Below are positions 19,346 to 26,875 of a DNA stretch of 64,000 nt, piece after piece. The stretch lies in the NCBI RefSeq assembly GCF_026167545.1, contig NZ_CP110678.1:3312214-3376213 (forward strand). Direction: 5' to 3'. Below the pieces are notes generated by a model. The model worked only from the letters and a program-made list of their open reading frames with translations, did no database searches and was not told where the DNA came from. Position 1 is the first letter of the stretch. Every line of letters starts with the position of its first letter. This stretch comes from Sphingomonas sp. S1-29 (GTDB taxonomy: Bacteria; Pseudomonadota; Alphaproteobacteria; Sphingomonadales; Sphingomonadaceae). The position numbers were made by a program, and so were the translations under genes.

Positions 19346-20714
19346 ACGCTTCCCGGTATCTCTTCACGACGCGAAGCGCGACGATGTTCAAGAGGAACGT
19401 GATCACGAACAGCGTGAGCCCCAGCGCGAAGGCGGCGAGCGTCTTGGGGCTGTCGAATTCGGCCTCGCCGGTCAGCAAGTCGACGATCTGCTTGGTGACG
19501 GTGGTCGCGCTGTCGAAGGGGTTGAGCGTGATCGTCGCCGCACCGCTGGCGGCCATCACGACAATCATCGTCTCGCCGATGGCGCGCGACACCGCGAGCA
19601 GCACGCCGGCGACGACGCCGGGGAGGGCGGCGGGCAGCAAGACGCGGCCGATCGTCTCCGACGTCGTCGCGCCCATCGCCAGGCTGCCGTCGCGCATCGA
19701 GGTTGGCACCGCGGCGATCGAATCATCGGCCATTGACGAGACGAAGGGGATGATCATCACCCCCATCACCAGCCCCGCCGACAGCGCGCTTTCCGAACTC
19801 GCGAAGGTGAAGCCCAGCGACACCGCAAGATCGCGGATCGCGGGGCCGACGGTGAGCGCGGCGAAATAGCCATAGACCACGGTGGGAACGCCCGCGAGGA
19901 TTTCGAGGATCGGCTTCATCCATTTGCGCACCGCCGGCGCGGCATATTGGGTGAGATAGATCGCGCTCATCAGCCCGAACGGGATGGCGACCAGCATCGC
20001 GATCACTGCGCCGATGAAGAAGGTGCCCCAGAACAGCGGCACTGCGCCAAGGTCAGCGCCGGGGTCGGCGGGGTTGATCACCTGCGGCGCCCAATTGGTG
20101 CCGAACAGGAAATCGGTGATCGGCACGATCGAAAAGAAACGCGCGCTTTCGAACAGCAGCGACAGGAAGATGCCGAGCGTCGTCAGGATCGCGATCAGCG
20201 ACGCCACCAGCAGCGCGAGCATCACCGCACGCTCGACCCGCGTCCGCGCGCGGAAATCGGTGGCGATCCGCGTATAGGCAAAGGCGCCACCGGCAAAGGC
20301 GAGCAGCACCGCGATCGCGGTACCGATCCAGGCATAGCTGGTCATATAGCTGTCGAAGACCGGGGCGAGCAGCTCGGCCTCGGGATTGAACGCGCCCAGC
20401 CCTTCGGTCCCCGCAAGGTTGCGCGCCTCGCCGAGGATCGCCGAACGCTCGAACCCGGCAGCGGGCAGCGACTGCGCCTGCGGCGTCGCGAGCACCGCAT
20501 CGTTCACCAGCTGCGGGCTCAGCCACGACCAGAAGGCGAGGAAGACCAGCGCAGGAACCGCGACCCACATCGCGACATACCAGCCATGCTGGCCGGGCAG
20601 CGAGTGGAGCCGCTTGCCGCCGACGCCCTGTAGCCGGGTGGCGCGCGCCCGCGCGGTGAGCCAGCCGATCAGCGCCAGCCCGATGATCAGCAACAGTAAT
20701 GCGGTAGCGGTCAT
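19338..20714 (-). CDS. pstC: Phosphate ABC transporter permease PstC (long form)
   Basis: This 458-residue permease has an N-terminal TM (LLLLIIGLALIGWLTA), a second TM with a periplasmic insert (VNDAVLATPQAQSLPAAGFERSAIL) and the usual PstC core. The core includes TDFLFGTNWAPQ, ATPFGLMSAIYLTQY-like, VPTVVYGYFAALTVGP and the EAA loop VPTSMRDGSLAMGATTSETIGRVLLPAALPGVVAG. It overlaps pstS by 4 bases. Extended PstC and PstA occur together in many alphaproteobacteria. Confidence 0.9.
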   Translation of the reverse strand: MTATALLLLIIGLALIGWLTARARATRLQGVGGKRLHSLPGQHGWYVAMWVAVPALVFLAFWSWLSPQLVNDAVLATPQAQSLPAAGFERSAILGEARNLAGTEGLGAFNPEAELLAPVFDSYMTSYAWIGTAIAVLLAFAGGAFAYTRIATDFRARTRVERAVMLALLVASLIAILTTLGIFLSLLFESARFFSIVPITDFLFGTNWAPQVINPADPGADLGAVPLFWGTFFIGAVIAMLVAIPFGLMSAIYLTQYAAPAVRKWMKPILEILAGVPTVVYGYFAALTVGPAIRDLAVSLGFTFASSESALSAGLVMGVMIIPFVSSMADDSIAAVPTSMRDGSLAMGATTSETIGRVLLPAALPGVVAGVLLAVSRAIGETMIVVMAASGAATITLNPFDSATTVTKQIVDLLTGEAEFDSPKTLAAFALGLTLFVITFLLNIVALRVVKRYREAYE

Positions 20715-21745
20715 TTGAGCACCGCGGGATCGAGCGGAATGCCGCGCTTGACGATCTCGGCCGAGCGTTCGCGGATGTCGCGCGGCGCGGCGATCATCCC
20801 CTTGCGCACCAGCGGGCCATCGGGTCCCCAGGCGGCGACATAATCGTCGAGGAACGACTGCAATCCGGGGATCGGGCGAATATGCTGCTTCTTCACATAC
20901 AGATAGAGCGGCCGCGCGCTCGGATAGGCGCCCGACGAGATGGTTTCATAGGTCGGTTCGATGCCGTTCAACGCGCTGCCCTTCAACCGGCCCATATTCT
21001 CTTCGAGGTAGCTGAAGCCGAAGATCCCGATCGCATTGGGATTGGTCACCAGATTCTGCACGATCAAATTGTCGTTCTCGCCCTTGTCGACATAGGCCGC
21101 GTCGTTGCGCATCCGCGTGCACATCTTGTCATAGGCTTCTTCGTCGCTCTCCTCGAGCGCGGCCGCCTCGGGCACCGCCGCCTTGCAGCCGGGCTCGAGG
21201 ATCAGCTCGACGAACGCGTCGCGCGTGCCGCTGGTCGATGGCGGCCCGAGCACCTGGATCGGGATCGCGGGGAAGGCGGGATTGACTTCGGACCACAGCC
21301 GCGCGGTGTTGGGCTTGCCGCCGGGGTTGGCGGCGACCGCGCGATAGATGTCGGCCAGGGTGAATGACAGCCCCGGGCCATTGCGCGACTCGGCGAGCGC
21401 GATGCCGTCGATCCCGACCTGGATTTCGAGGATGTCGCGCACGCCATTGGCCTGGCAATCATCATATTCCGACCGGTACAGCCGACGCGAGGCGTTGAGC
21501 ATGTCGGGGAATTGCGGGCCGATCCCGGCGCAGAACTGCTTGATGCCCGCCCCGGTGCCGGTCGATTCGATCACCGGCGATTTCATGTCGGGGCGCGCAT
21601 TGTTGAACTGTTCGGCCACCGCGGTGGTGAAGGGATAGACGGTCGACGAGCCGACGACGCGGATTTCCTCGCGCGCGGCCCGGCTGTCGCTGCAAGCGGC
21701 GAGTGCGAGCGCACTCAGGCTCGCGATGGCGACGATACGCAGCAT
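20711..21745 (-). CDS. pstS: Phosphate-binding lipoprotein PstS
   Basis: This is a periplasmic substrate-binding protein of about 344 residues. The lipobox is in the leader MLRIVAIASLSALALAACSDS, so it is a lipoprotein. The PstS signatures are IRVVGSSTVYPFTTAVAEQF, ESTGTGAGIKQFC (phosphate-contacting Ser/Thr/Gly loop), DALNASRR-like NASRRLYRSE and PPSTSGTRDAFVEL. The ATG at 21745 is chosen because it begins the lipoprotein signal and has AGGGG 12 bases upstream; the frame is open for 17 more codons. It follows phoR after 55 bases and overlaps pstC by 4. Confidence 0.9.
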   Translation of the reverse strand: MLRIVAIASLSALALAACSDSRAAREEIRVVGSSTVYPFTTAVAEQFNNARPDMKSPVIESTGTGAGIKQFCAGIGPQFPDMLNASRRLYRSEYDDCQANGVRDILEIQVGIDGIALAESRNGPGLSFTLADIYRAVAANPGGKPNTARLWSEVNPAFPAIPIQVLGPPSTSGTRDAFVELILEPGCKAAVPEAAALEESDEEAYDKMCTRMRNDAAYVDKGENDNLIVQNLVTNPNAIGIFGFSYLEENMGRLKGSALNGIEPTYETISSGAYPSARPLYLYVKKQHIRPIPGLQSFLDDYVAAWGPDGPLVRKGMIAAPRDIRERSAEIVKRGIPLDPAVLK

Positions 21746-21800
21746 GTGGACTTGCCCCTGGCGGTCGCGCGGATTGCGCTGAGAGTGGGTTAGCACCCTG

Positions 21801-23060
21801 TCACGGAGCCTCTGTTACATTGACGTTGCGTTTTGATGACACGGGTCCAGCCGGCAGCAATACCGTGACCACCGTTCCCGCGCCCGGCGTGCTGGCGATG
21901 TCGAGCCGCCCGCGGTGGCGCTCGACGATGTGCTTGACGATCGACAGGCCCAGCCCGGTGCCCCCCATCGCGCGGCTGCGTCCCGAATCGATACGATAGA
22001 ATCGCTCGGTCAGCCGCGGCAGATGCTGCGGCGCGATGCCTTCGCCCTCGTCAGTCACCGACAGGCGGACCATCGATCCGCCGTCGTGGCGCAGCTGGAT
22101 CGTCACCGGGGTGCCCGGCCGGCCATATTTCATCGCGTTGCCGACGATATTGTGGAGCACCTGGCTCAATTGCGCGCGGTCGCCCTTGATCGGCGCGACG
22201 TCGGCGATCGCCGAGCACAGGTCACCGCCGCGCCCGTTGCTGGCGGCGGCGATCTCCGAGCGGACCTCCTCGACCAGGTCGGCAAGGTCGACCAGCGTAT
22301 CGGGCTCGCGATATTTCTCGGCCTCGATCCGGCTGAGCGACATCAGGTCGTCGATCAGCCGGCGCATCCGGTTCGCTTCGTCGAACATCACCTTCAGGAA
22401 GCGGTCGCGGATACCCGCATCGTCGCCGGCTTCGTCGCGCAACGTCTCGATGAAGCCCAGGATCGAGGCGAGCGGGGTGCGCAGCTCGTGGCTGGCATTG
22501 GCGACGAAATCGACGCGGATGCGATCGGTGGCGTAGCTGCCGGTGCGGTCGACCAGATGGACAATCCGCACATCGTCGCCGAGTTCGCGCACGCGCATTT
22601 CCCAGCGCTGCTCGCGCGTGCCCAGCCCCACCAGATGGATTGGTTCGTCGCCGCGCGATCCGGCGGCGGCGACCAGCCGTTCGGAGGCGGCGGGATGGCG
22701 GATCGCCAGCCGCACGTCTTCGCCCAGGATATGCTGGCCGAGCAATGTCTTGGCGGCGGCGTTGGCGCGGATGACGCGCTTTTCGGCGACGACCAGCATC
22801 GGCTCGCCGATCGCCGCGATCACGTCGGCGATCGCTGGCTCGGGCGTCGCGGGCGGCGGGGCGAGCGGTTCGGGCACCCGCGGCGGCGCCTCGTCCTCGC
22901 CGGTGCCGATCGCCACCAGCACCGCGGCGATCCCGCCGACCAGCGCGACCGCGACCGATTCGATGCTGCCACCGATGACAAAACCAGCGAGCGCGCTCAC
23001 CGCTGCCAGGCCCAGCGCAAGCGCCGCCCGAATCCCCGACCCCTGTAACATTCCCGCCAT
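21801..23060 (-). CDS. phoR: Phosphate regulon sensor histidine kinase PhoR
   Basis: This 419-residue protein has two close N-terminal membrane segments with almost no periplasmic loop (AALALGLAAVSALAGFVIGG, VAVALVGGIAAVLVAIG), so it does not sense phosphate directly outside. A PAS domain (about 80-180) is followed by the H box FVANASHELRTPLASILGFIETLRDEAG. The ATPase domain has QVLHNIVGNAMKYG, VTDEGEGIAPQH and GGTGLGLSIVKHIVERH. It heads the pst-phoU-phoB run and is divergent from the HPr-rel-A operon across 92 bases. It would phosphorylate PhoB under Pst/PhoU control. Confidence 0.9.
   Translation of the reverse strand: MAGMLQGSGIRAALALGLAAVSALAGFVIGGSIESVAVALVGGIAAVLVAIGTGEDEAPPRVPEPLAPPPATPEPAIADVIAAIGEPMLVVAEKRVIRANAAAKTLLGQHILGEDVRLAIRHPAASERLVAAAGSRGDEPIHLVGLGTREQRWEMRVRELGDDVRIVHLVDRTGSYATDRIRVDFVANASHELRTPLASILGFIETLRDEAGDDAGIRDRFLKVMFDEANRMRRLIDDLMSLSRIEAEKYREPDTLVDLADLVEEVRSEIAAASNGRGGDLCSAIADVAPIKGDRAQLSQVLHNIVGNAMKYGRPGTPVTIQLRHDGGSMVRLSVTDEGEGIAPQHLPRLTERFYRIDSGRSRAMGGTGLGLSIVKHIVERHRGRLDIASTPGAGTVVTVLLPAGPVSSKRNVNVTEAP
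21814..21841 (-). promoter_or_regulatory. Candidate PHO box upstream of pstS
   Basis: On the minus strand, TGTCAT (21841-21836) and TGTAAC (21819-21814) lie exactly 22 bases apart, two PHO-box periods of 11. The middle unit is poor (CGCAAC). A further CTGTCAC lies at 21798-21804 on the plus strand. This sits at the very 3' end of phoR, ahead of pstS, where PhoB~P activation would be expected. Low confidence. Confidence 0.25.
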
Positions 23061-23152
23061 GTACCCGATCCGGGACGCTTTGGGGTAGCACCTGCTTGGG
23101 TTAACCCTGTTTTACCATTGCGTAAGGCATCCAAGCCTACAAAGGTGGCAGC

Positions 23153-23542
23153 ATGACCGACGAACCGTCCAAGCCAGCCGAACCCGGCCGCCGCGCGCTG
23201 ATGCTGGGCGCGGTCGGGGCGTCGGCGATCGTCTCGATCCGCCCGGCGCTGGCGCAGACCGCCGCGTCGCTGTCGACCTGCGAGATCCCGGTGCCCGATC
23301 CGGGGCGCGCGGGAAACTACATCGCGCAGAACGGCAAGGTCGTGCCCGCGGGTACCGCGGGTGCCTTCCCGCCGGCATCGCGCCCGTTCACCGGCGAGGA
23401 AGTGAAGCGCGCGCTCAACGGCGGGTCGCTGCCCGGTGCCGATTATTCGCAGAGCAAGGCCTACACCAACTACATCCGCCGGCTGCAGACCGGTACCAGC
23501 GGCTTCACCTGCTTCGCCTCGTTGCAGATGCCGCGCGGCTGA
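23153..23542 (+). CDS. Small Tat-like exported protein, first gene of the HPr-rel-A type operon
   Basis: This 129-residue protein belongs to no family I recognise. The N-terminus has a twin-arginine-like leader (PGRRALMLGAVGASAIVSI) with a possible cut after PALA-Q. The mature part of about 95 residues has only two cysteines (Cys43 in LSTCEIPVPDPG and Cys120 in SGFTCFASLQMPRG), both close to its ends, and a Tyr/Ser-rich stretch (GADYSQSKAYTNYIRR). AGGTGG precedes the ATG. The next gene starts 7 bases after the stop, and the following two overlap. Position suggests it is the substrate or target protein of the modifying genes behind it; this is inference. Confidence 0.75.
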   Translation: MTDEPSKPAEPGRRALMLGAVGASAIVSIRPALAQTAASLSTCEIPVPDPGRAGNYIAQNGKVVPAGTAGAFPPASRPFTGEEVKRALNGGSLPGADYSQSKAYTNYIRRLQTGTSGFTCFASLQMPRG

Positions 23543-23549
23543 GCCGGCG

Positions 23550-23822
23550 GTGCCCGCACGCTATCGGGCAAGCGCGCGCGAAGCGCTGCGGATCGTGCCG
23601 CTCGACCTGCTGACGCTGATCTATCACCGTGCTTCGGGGCAGACGCATGTCGTCGCTTCGCCGGTGCCCGAAATCCTCGAGACGCTGGCGAACGAGGCGA
23701 TGGACGTCTTCGCGCTGCTGTCAAAGCTCACCGCCGACTATGACCTGGGCGATGCCGACGCCGAGGCGCTTGCGGCGCGGCTCGACGAACTCGCGGCGGT
23801 CGGGCTGGTCGAACGCGGGTGA
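23550..23822 (+). CDS. HPr-rel-A system PqqD-family peptide chaperone
   Basis: This 90-residue protein starts at a GTG 7 bases after the previous stop; no ATG is available in frame after that stop. It shows the PqqD fold pattern: LRIVPLDLLTLIYHRASGQTHVVASPVPEILETLA, then MDVFALLSKLTADYDLGDADAEALAARLDELAAVGLV. PqqD-like domains (RiPP recognition elements) hold leader peptides for modifying enzymes. Its TGA overlaps the kinase start (GTGA). The family assignment comes from sequence pattern plus the HprK-related neighbour and nucleotidyltransferase, the recognised partner set. Confidence 0.78.
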   Translation: MPARYRASAREALRIVPLDLLTLIYHRASGQTHVVASPVPEILETLANEAMDVFALLSKLTADYDLGDADAEALAARLDELAAVGLVERG

Positions 23823-24673
23823 GGCACGTCTTTCACGTCAGGATCGGGCCGGTCGGCTTTCGCGTCGGATCGGATTGGCGCCAGCCGATCGCGCAGCTCG
23901 AAACATTGTATCGCGATTATCCCAAGCCCGATCACGGCATCCCCGATTTCAGCGTCCGGCTGTTCGCGGCGCGGCCGTGGCGGCGCTTCGTGCGTCCGGC
24001 GGTGATGATCGGCGGCGACTATACCATCCCCGATGCGGCGCCGTTGCCGCTGTCGCTGGGGTTGCTCGCCGCCGAAATGGGGATGAACCTGCAGATGGCG
24101 CTGGCGCAGCGACGCTACCTGCTGCTCCACGCCTCGTGCGTCGAGCGCGATGGCCGCGCGGTGCTGATGACGGGGATTTCGGGCGCGGGCAAATCGACGC
24201 TGGCGGCGCTGCTGATGGCGCGCGGCTGGCGGCTGATGGGCGACGAATTCGCGCTGGTCGATCCCGAGACCGGGCTGGTCCACGGCTTTCCCCGGCTGGT
24301 CAGCCTGAAGAACGAAAGCGTGGCGGTGGTCGAGGCAGCCTTGCCGCGCGCGCGCTTCGGCCCTTTGCAATCGGAAACACCCAAGGGCGATATCCGCCAC
24401 CTGGTGCCCGATGCCGATTCGATCGCGCGAATGGCCGAGCCTGCGCGCGCCGCCGCGATCCTGTTCCCGCGCTTCGGGTTCGAGGCGGCGCAGCGTTCGG
24501 TGCTGCCGAGCGAGACCTTCGTCCGGCTGACCCAGGCATCGACCAACTATGTCGCGATGGGCGAGCGCGGATTCGATGCGCTGACCGCGCTGGTGCGCGG
24601 TGTTCCGGCGGTCGGGATCGACTATCCCGATGCTGCGACCGCGGTCGCGCAGGTCGAAGCGGTGGCGGCATGA
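23819..24673 (+). CDS. HprK-related kinase A
   Basis: This 284-residue protein resembles HPr(Ser) kinase. Walker A is GISGAGKST (residues 119-127), preceded by LLLHASCVERDGRAVLMT. The metal/phosphate-binding acidic pair lies in LMGDEFALVDP (Asp142-Glu143), where HprK has DD. No HPr or PTS gene lies nearby, so HPr is unlikely to be its substrate. HprK homologues in lasso-peptide clusters phosphorylate a precursor peptide, which makes peptide phosphorylation a plausible role. It starts at GTG inside the pqqD-like stop (GTGA) and ends in ATGA with the nucleotidyltransferase. All P-loop residues are intact, so it should be active. Confidence 0.83.
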   Translation: MRHVFHVRIGPVGFRVGSDWRQPIAQLETLYRDYPKPDHGIPDFSVRLFAARPWRRFVRPAVMIGGDYTIPDAAPLPLSLGLLAAEMGMNLQMALAQRRYLLLHASCVERDGRAVLMTGISGAGKSTLAALLMARGWRLMGDEFALVDPETGLVHGFPRLVSLKNESVAVVEAALPRARFGPLQSETPKGDIRHLVPDADSIARMAEPARAAAILFPRFGFEAAQRSVLPSETFVRLTQASTNYVAMGERGFDALTALVRGVPAVGIDYPDAATAVAQVEAVAA

Positions 24674-25689
24674 GCGCGCTGCTGCTGGTCGAGGCGCTGC
24701 GCGATCCATCGAGCGTCACCGCGCTCGACGCCGACGGCTGGACCGCGCTGATCGGTGCGGCGCGCGCCGAGCAGATGATCGGCACGCTCGCCTATCGGTT
24801 GCACGGTCTGCCGATGCCCGATGCGGCGGCGCGGATCCTCGCCGATGCGCGATTGTCGGCCGATCAGGGGCGGATTGCCGCGTTGTGGGAGGCCGAGATG
24901 GCCCGCCGCGCGCTGGCGCCCCTCGGGGTGCCGGTGGTGTTGCTCAAGGGCACCGCCTTCGTCGCGGCGGGCCTGTCGGCAGGCGTTGGCCGCTCGATCG
25001 GCGATCTCGACATTCTCGTGCCGCGCGACTCGATCGACGCGGTCGAGGCGGCACTGCTGCGCGCGGGCTGGGAATGGGTGAAGCCCGATCCCTATGACGA
25101 CGCCTATTACCGCAAATGGATGCACGAGCTCCCGCCGCTGATCCACCGCGAGCGCGACCGGATGATCGACGTCCACCACACGATCCTGCCGCTCACCGCG
25201 CGGGTGCGGCCCGATGCCGCGGGGCTGATCGCCGACAGCATCGAGATCGGCAACGGGCTGTCGATGCTCAGCCGCGAGGATGTGCTGGTCCACGCCGCCG
25301 CGCATCTGTTCGCCGATGGCGATCTGGCGGGCGGCCTGCGCAACCTGTGGGATATCCATTGCCTGCTCGATGAATTCGACGCGCCCGGGTTCCGCGATGC
25401 GCTGATCGCGCGCGCCGCGCACCATGGGCTCGCGCGCGAAATGGCCAGGGCGGTGCGGCTAGCCGATGCGCTATACTCTGCGACTCCCGCCCTGGGAGCC
25501 AGCGGGTTGGGTTTCGCCGACCGCCTCTACCGCCGCCGCCTACTGGGCCGCGACGGCTGGGGCGTCCAGCGGCGCAAGCTCAGCGAATTCGCCTTCTACC
25601 TGCGCGGCCATTATCTGCGGATGCCCCCCACAATGCTCGCGCGCCATTTGTGGACCAAATGGCGCAAGGGCTATCGCCCGCCCGGCTGA
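24670..25689 (+). CDS. Nucleotidyltransferase family protein of the HPr-rel-A operon
   Basis: This 339-residue protein of the uncharacterised polymerase-beta-like group (PF14907 type) has VVLLKGTAFVAAGL (about 90-101), the catalytic GRSIGDLDILVP with Asp112 and Asp114, and MIDVHHTILP as a likely third metal-site region. The C-terminal half is helical and basic (LRGHYLRMPPTMLARHLWTKWRKG). Such proteins recur in RiPP clusters, including lasso-peptide clusters with HprK-like kinases, and could transfer a nucleotide to a protein or peptide. ATGA overlap with the kinase shows tight coupling. The true substrate is unknown. Confidence 0.8.
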   Translation: MSALLLVEALRDPSSVTALDADGWTALIGAARAEQMIGTLAYRLHGLPMPDAAARILADARLSADQGRIAALWEAEMARRALAPLGVPVVLLKGTAFVAAGLSAGVGRSIGDLDILVPRDSIDAVEAALLRAGWEWVKPDPYDDAYYRKWMHELPPLIHRERDRMIDVHHTILPLTARVRPDAAGLIADSIEIGNGLSMLSREDVLVHAAAHLFADGDLAGGLRNLWDIHCLLDEFDAPGFRDALIARAAHHGLAREMARAVRLADALYSATPALGASGLGFADRLYRRRLLGRDGWGVQRRKLSEFAFYLRGHYLRMPPTMLARHLWTKWRKGYRPPG

Positions 25690-25726
25690 GTCGCCATGAA
25701 GATAGGCGTTGGTTGGGGGAGGCACT

Positions 25727-26131
25727 ATGAAATTAGGTTGGGTATTGATGCCGGCAACTGTCATGCTGGCAGCATGCTCGTCGCAAAAAACGGTCGACAT
25801 CGCCAAAGAGGCGGTGCCGAAGTTTCATGCGAGGCTGAACGTTGGAGACTATACGACGATCGTTGCTGAAGCCGGCCCTGAACTGCGTAGCCAGCCCATG
25901 TTTCCCCAAGTGTTGCGCGCCGTGTCACGAAAAATCGGCACTGCGGGCATAAGCCAGAATACGGGATGGAATATCCAGGTGGGTAACAAGGGAACATTCG
26001 TTACCCTCGGCCAACGCACAACCTTTGCGAGAGGCGGCGCCGTACCCGAAACTTTTGTATGGCGTATTACCCAGGATGAAGCGCAGCTTGTCGGATACCG
26101 GATCGACTCCGCAGCGATGTTGATCGACTAA
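25727..26131 (+). CDS. Small lipoprotein of unknown function, lower GC than neighbours
   Basis: This 134-residue protein has a lipobox leader (MKLGWVLMPATVMLAACSS). The mature domain starts IAKEAVPKFHARLNVGDYTTIVAEAGPELR and ends ETFVWRITQDEAQLVGYRIDS. The repeated pattern of a helix, short residence region and a final beta hairpin looks like small nuclear-transport-factor-type or DUF4019-like lipoproteins, but I cannot assign it. The start has a very strong GGGGGAGG 4 bases upstream. By eye the coding sequence is much less GC-rich than its neighbours (33 of 60 bases in 25801-25860 are G or C), suggesting recent arrival or relaxed codon use. Its end overlaps gph convergently by 4 bases. Confidence 0.75.
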   Translation: MKLGWVLMPATVMLAACSSQKTVDIAKEAVPKFHARLNVGDYTTIVAEAGPELRSQPMFPQVLRAVSRKIGTAGISQNTGWNIQVGNKGTFVTLGQRTTFARGGAVPETFVWRITQDEAQLVGYRIDSAAMLID

Positions 26132-26799
26132 GCCAAGCGGTGCAGCGCCGAGACCAGCTCGTCGAAATGATCGATCACCGCGTCGGCCTCCAATTCCTCG
26201 ACGGGTTGCCACAGAAAGCCGAAGCTGACCGCGATCGAGGGAATGCCCGCTGCCTTCGCCGCGTCGATGTCGAAGATCGAATCGCCGACGAACGCGGCGC
26301 GCCCGCCGCCTGTGCGGCGGATCATCTCGTGGATCGGCAAAGGCGAAGGCTTGGCGTTGCCCTTGCCCATCGTGTCGCCGCCGATGATGCAGGCGAAACG
26401 CTCCGAAAGGCCGAGTTCGCCGATCAGCTTCACCGCCATATGCTCGAACTTGTTGGTGACGATCGCGAGCGTGACGCCGCTCGCCTGCAGCACGTCGAGC
26501 GTATCGAGCAGGCCGGGGAAGGGGACGGTGTGCGCCGAGATATTGGCGGCATAATGTTCGAGCAGCAGCGGATAGCCGATATCGAGCATCGCCTCGTCGA
26601 ACCCGCCCGACGCCGCCAGCCCCTGCTTGAGCATGTGCCGCGCGCCCAGCCCGACCATCGGCTTCACCGCTTCGACCGCCAGCGGCGCGCGGTCGTTGAG
26701 CGCCAGCACATGGTTCACCGCCGCCGCGAGATCGCCGCTGGTGTCGAGCAGGGTGCCGTCGAGGTCGAAGCCCACGATATCGAAAGGAAATCCGGTCAT
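26128..26799 (-). CDS. gph: Phosphoglycolate phosphatase (HAD superfamily)
   Basis: This 223-residue HAD-IA hydrolase has motif I FDLDGTLLDTSGDL, motif II LAIVTNKFE, the motif III Lys region KGNAKPSPLPIHEM and motif IV AFVGDSIFDIDAAKAAGI. The cap domain contains VGLGARHMLKQGL, as in Gph. It would dephosphorylate 2-phosphoglycolate released during repair of oxidised DNA 3' ends. Other HAD substrates cannot be excluded. It is divergent from glmU across 76 bases. Confidence 0.83.
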   Translation of the reverse strand: MTGFPFDIVGFDLDGTLLDTSGDLAAAVNHVLALNDRAPLAVEAVKPMVGLGARHMLKQGLAASGGFDEAMLDIGYPLLLEHYAANISAHTVPFPGLLDTLDVLQASGVTLAIVTNKFEHMAVKLIGELGLSERFACIIGGDTMGKGNAKPSPLPIHEMIRRTGGGRAAFVGDSIFDIDAAKAAGIPSIAVSFGFLWQPVEELEADAVIDHFDELVSALHRLA

Positions 26800-26875
26800 G
26801 CCGGCTGCCTGCCAGCCGCGCTATGGAATTGGCAAGCCATTCGTGGCAATCGGCGCGGCGAAACAAGGAAGCCGC

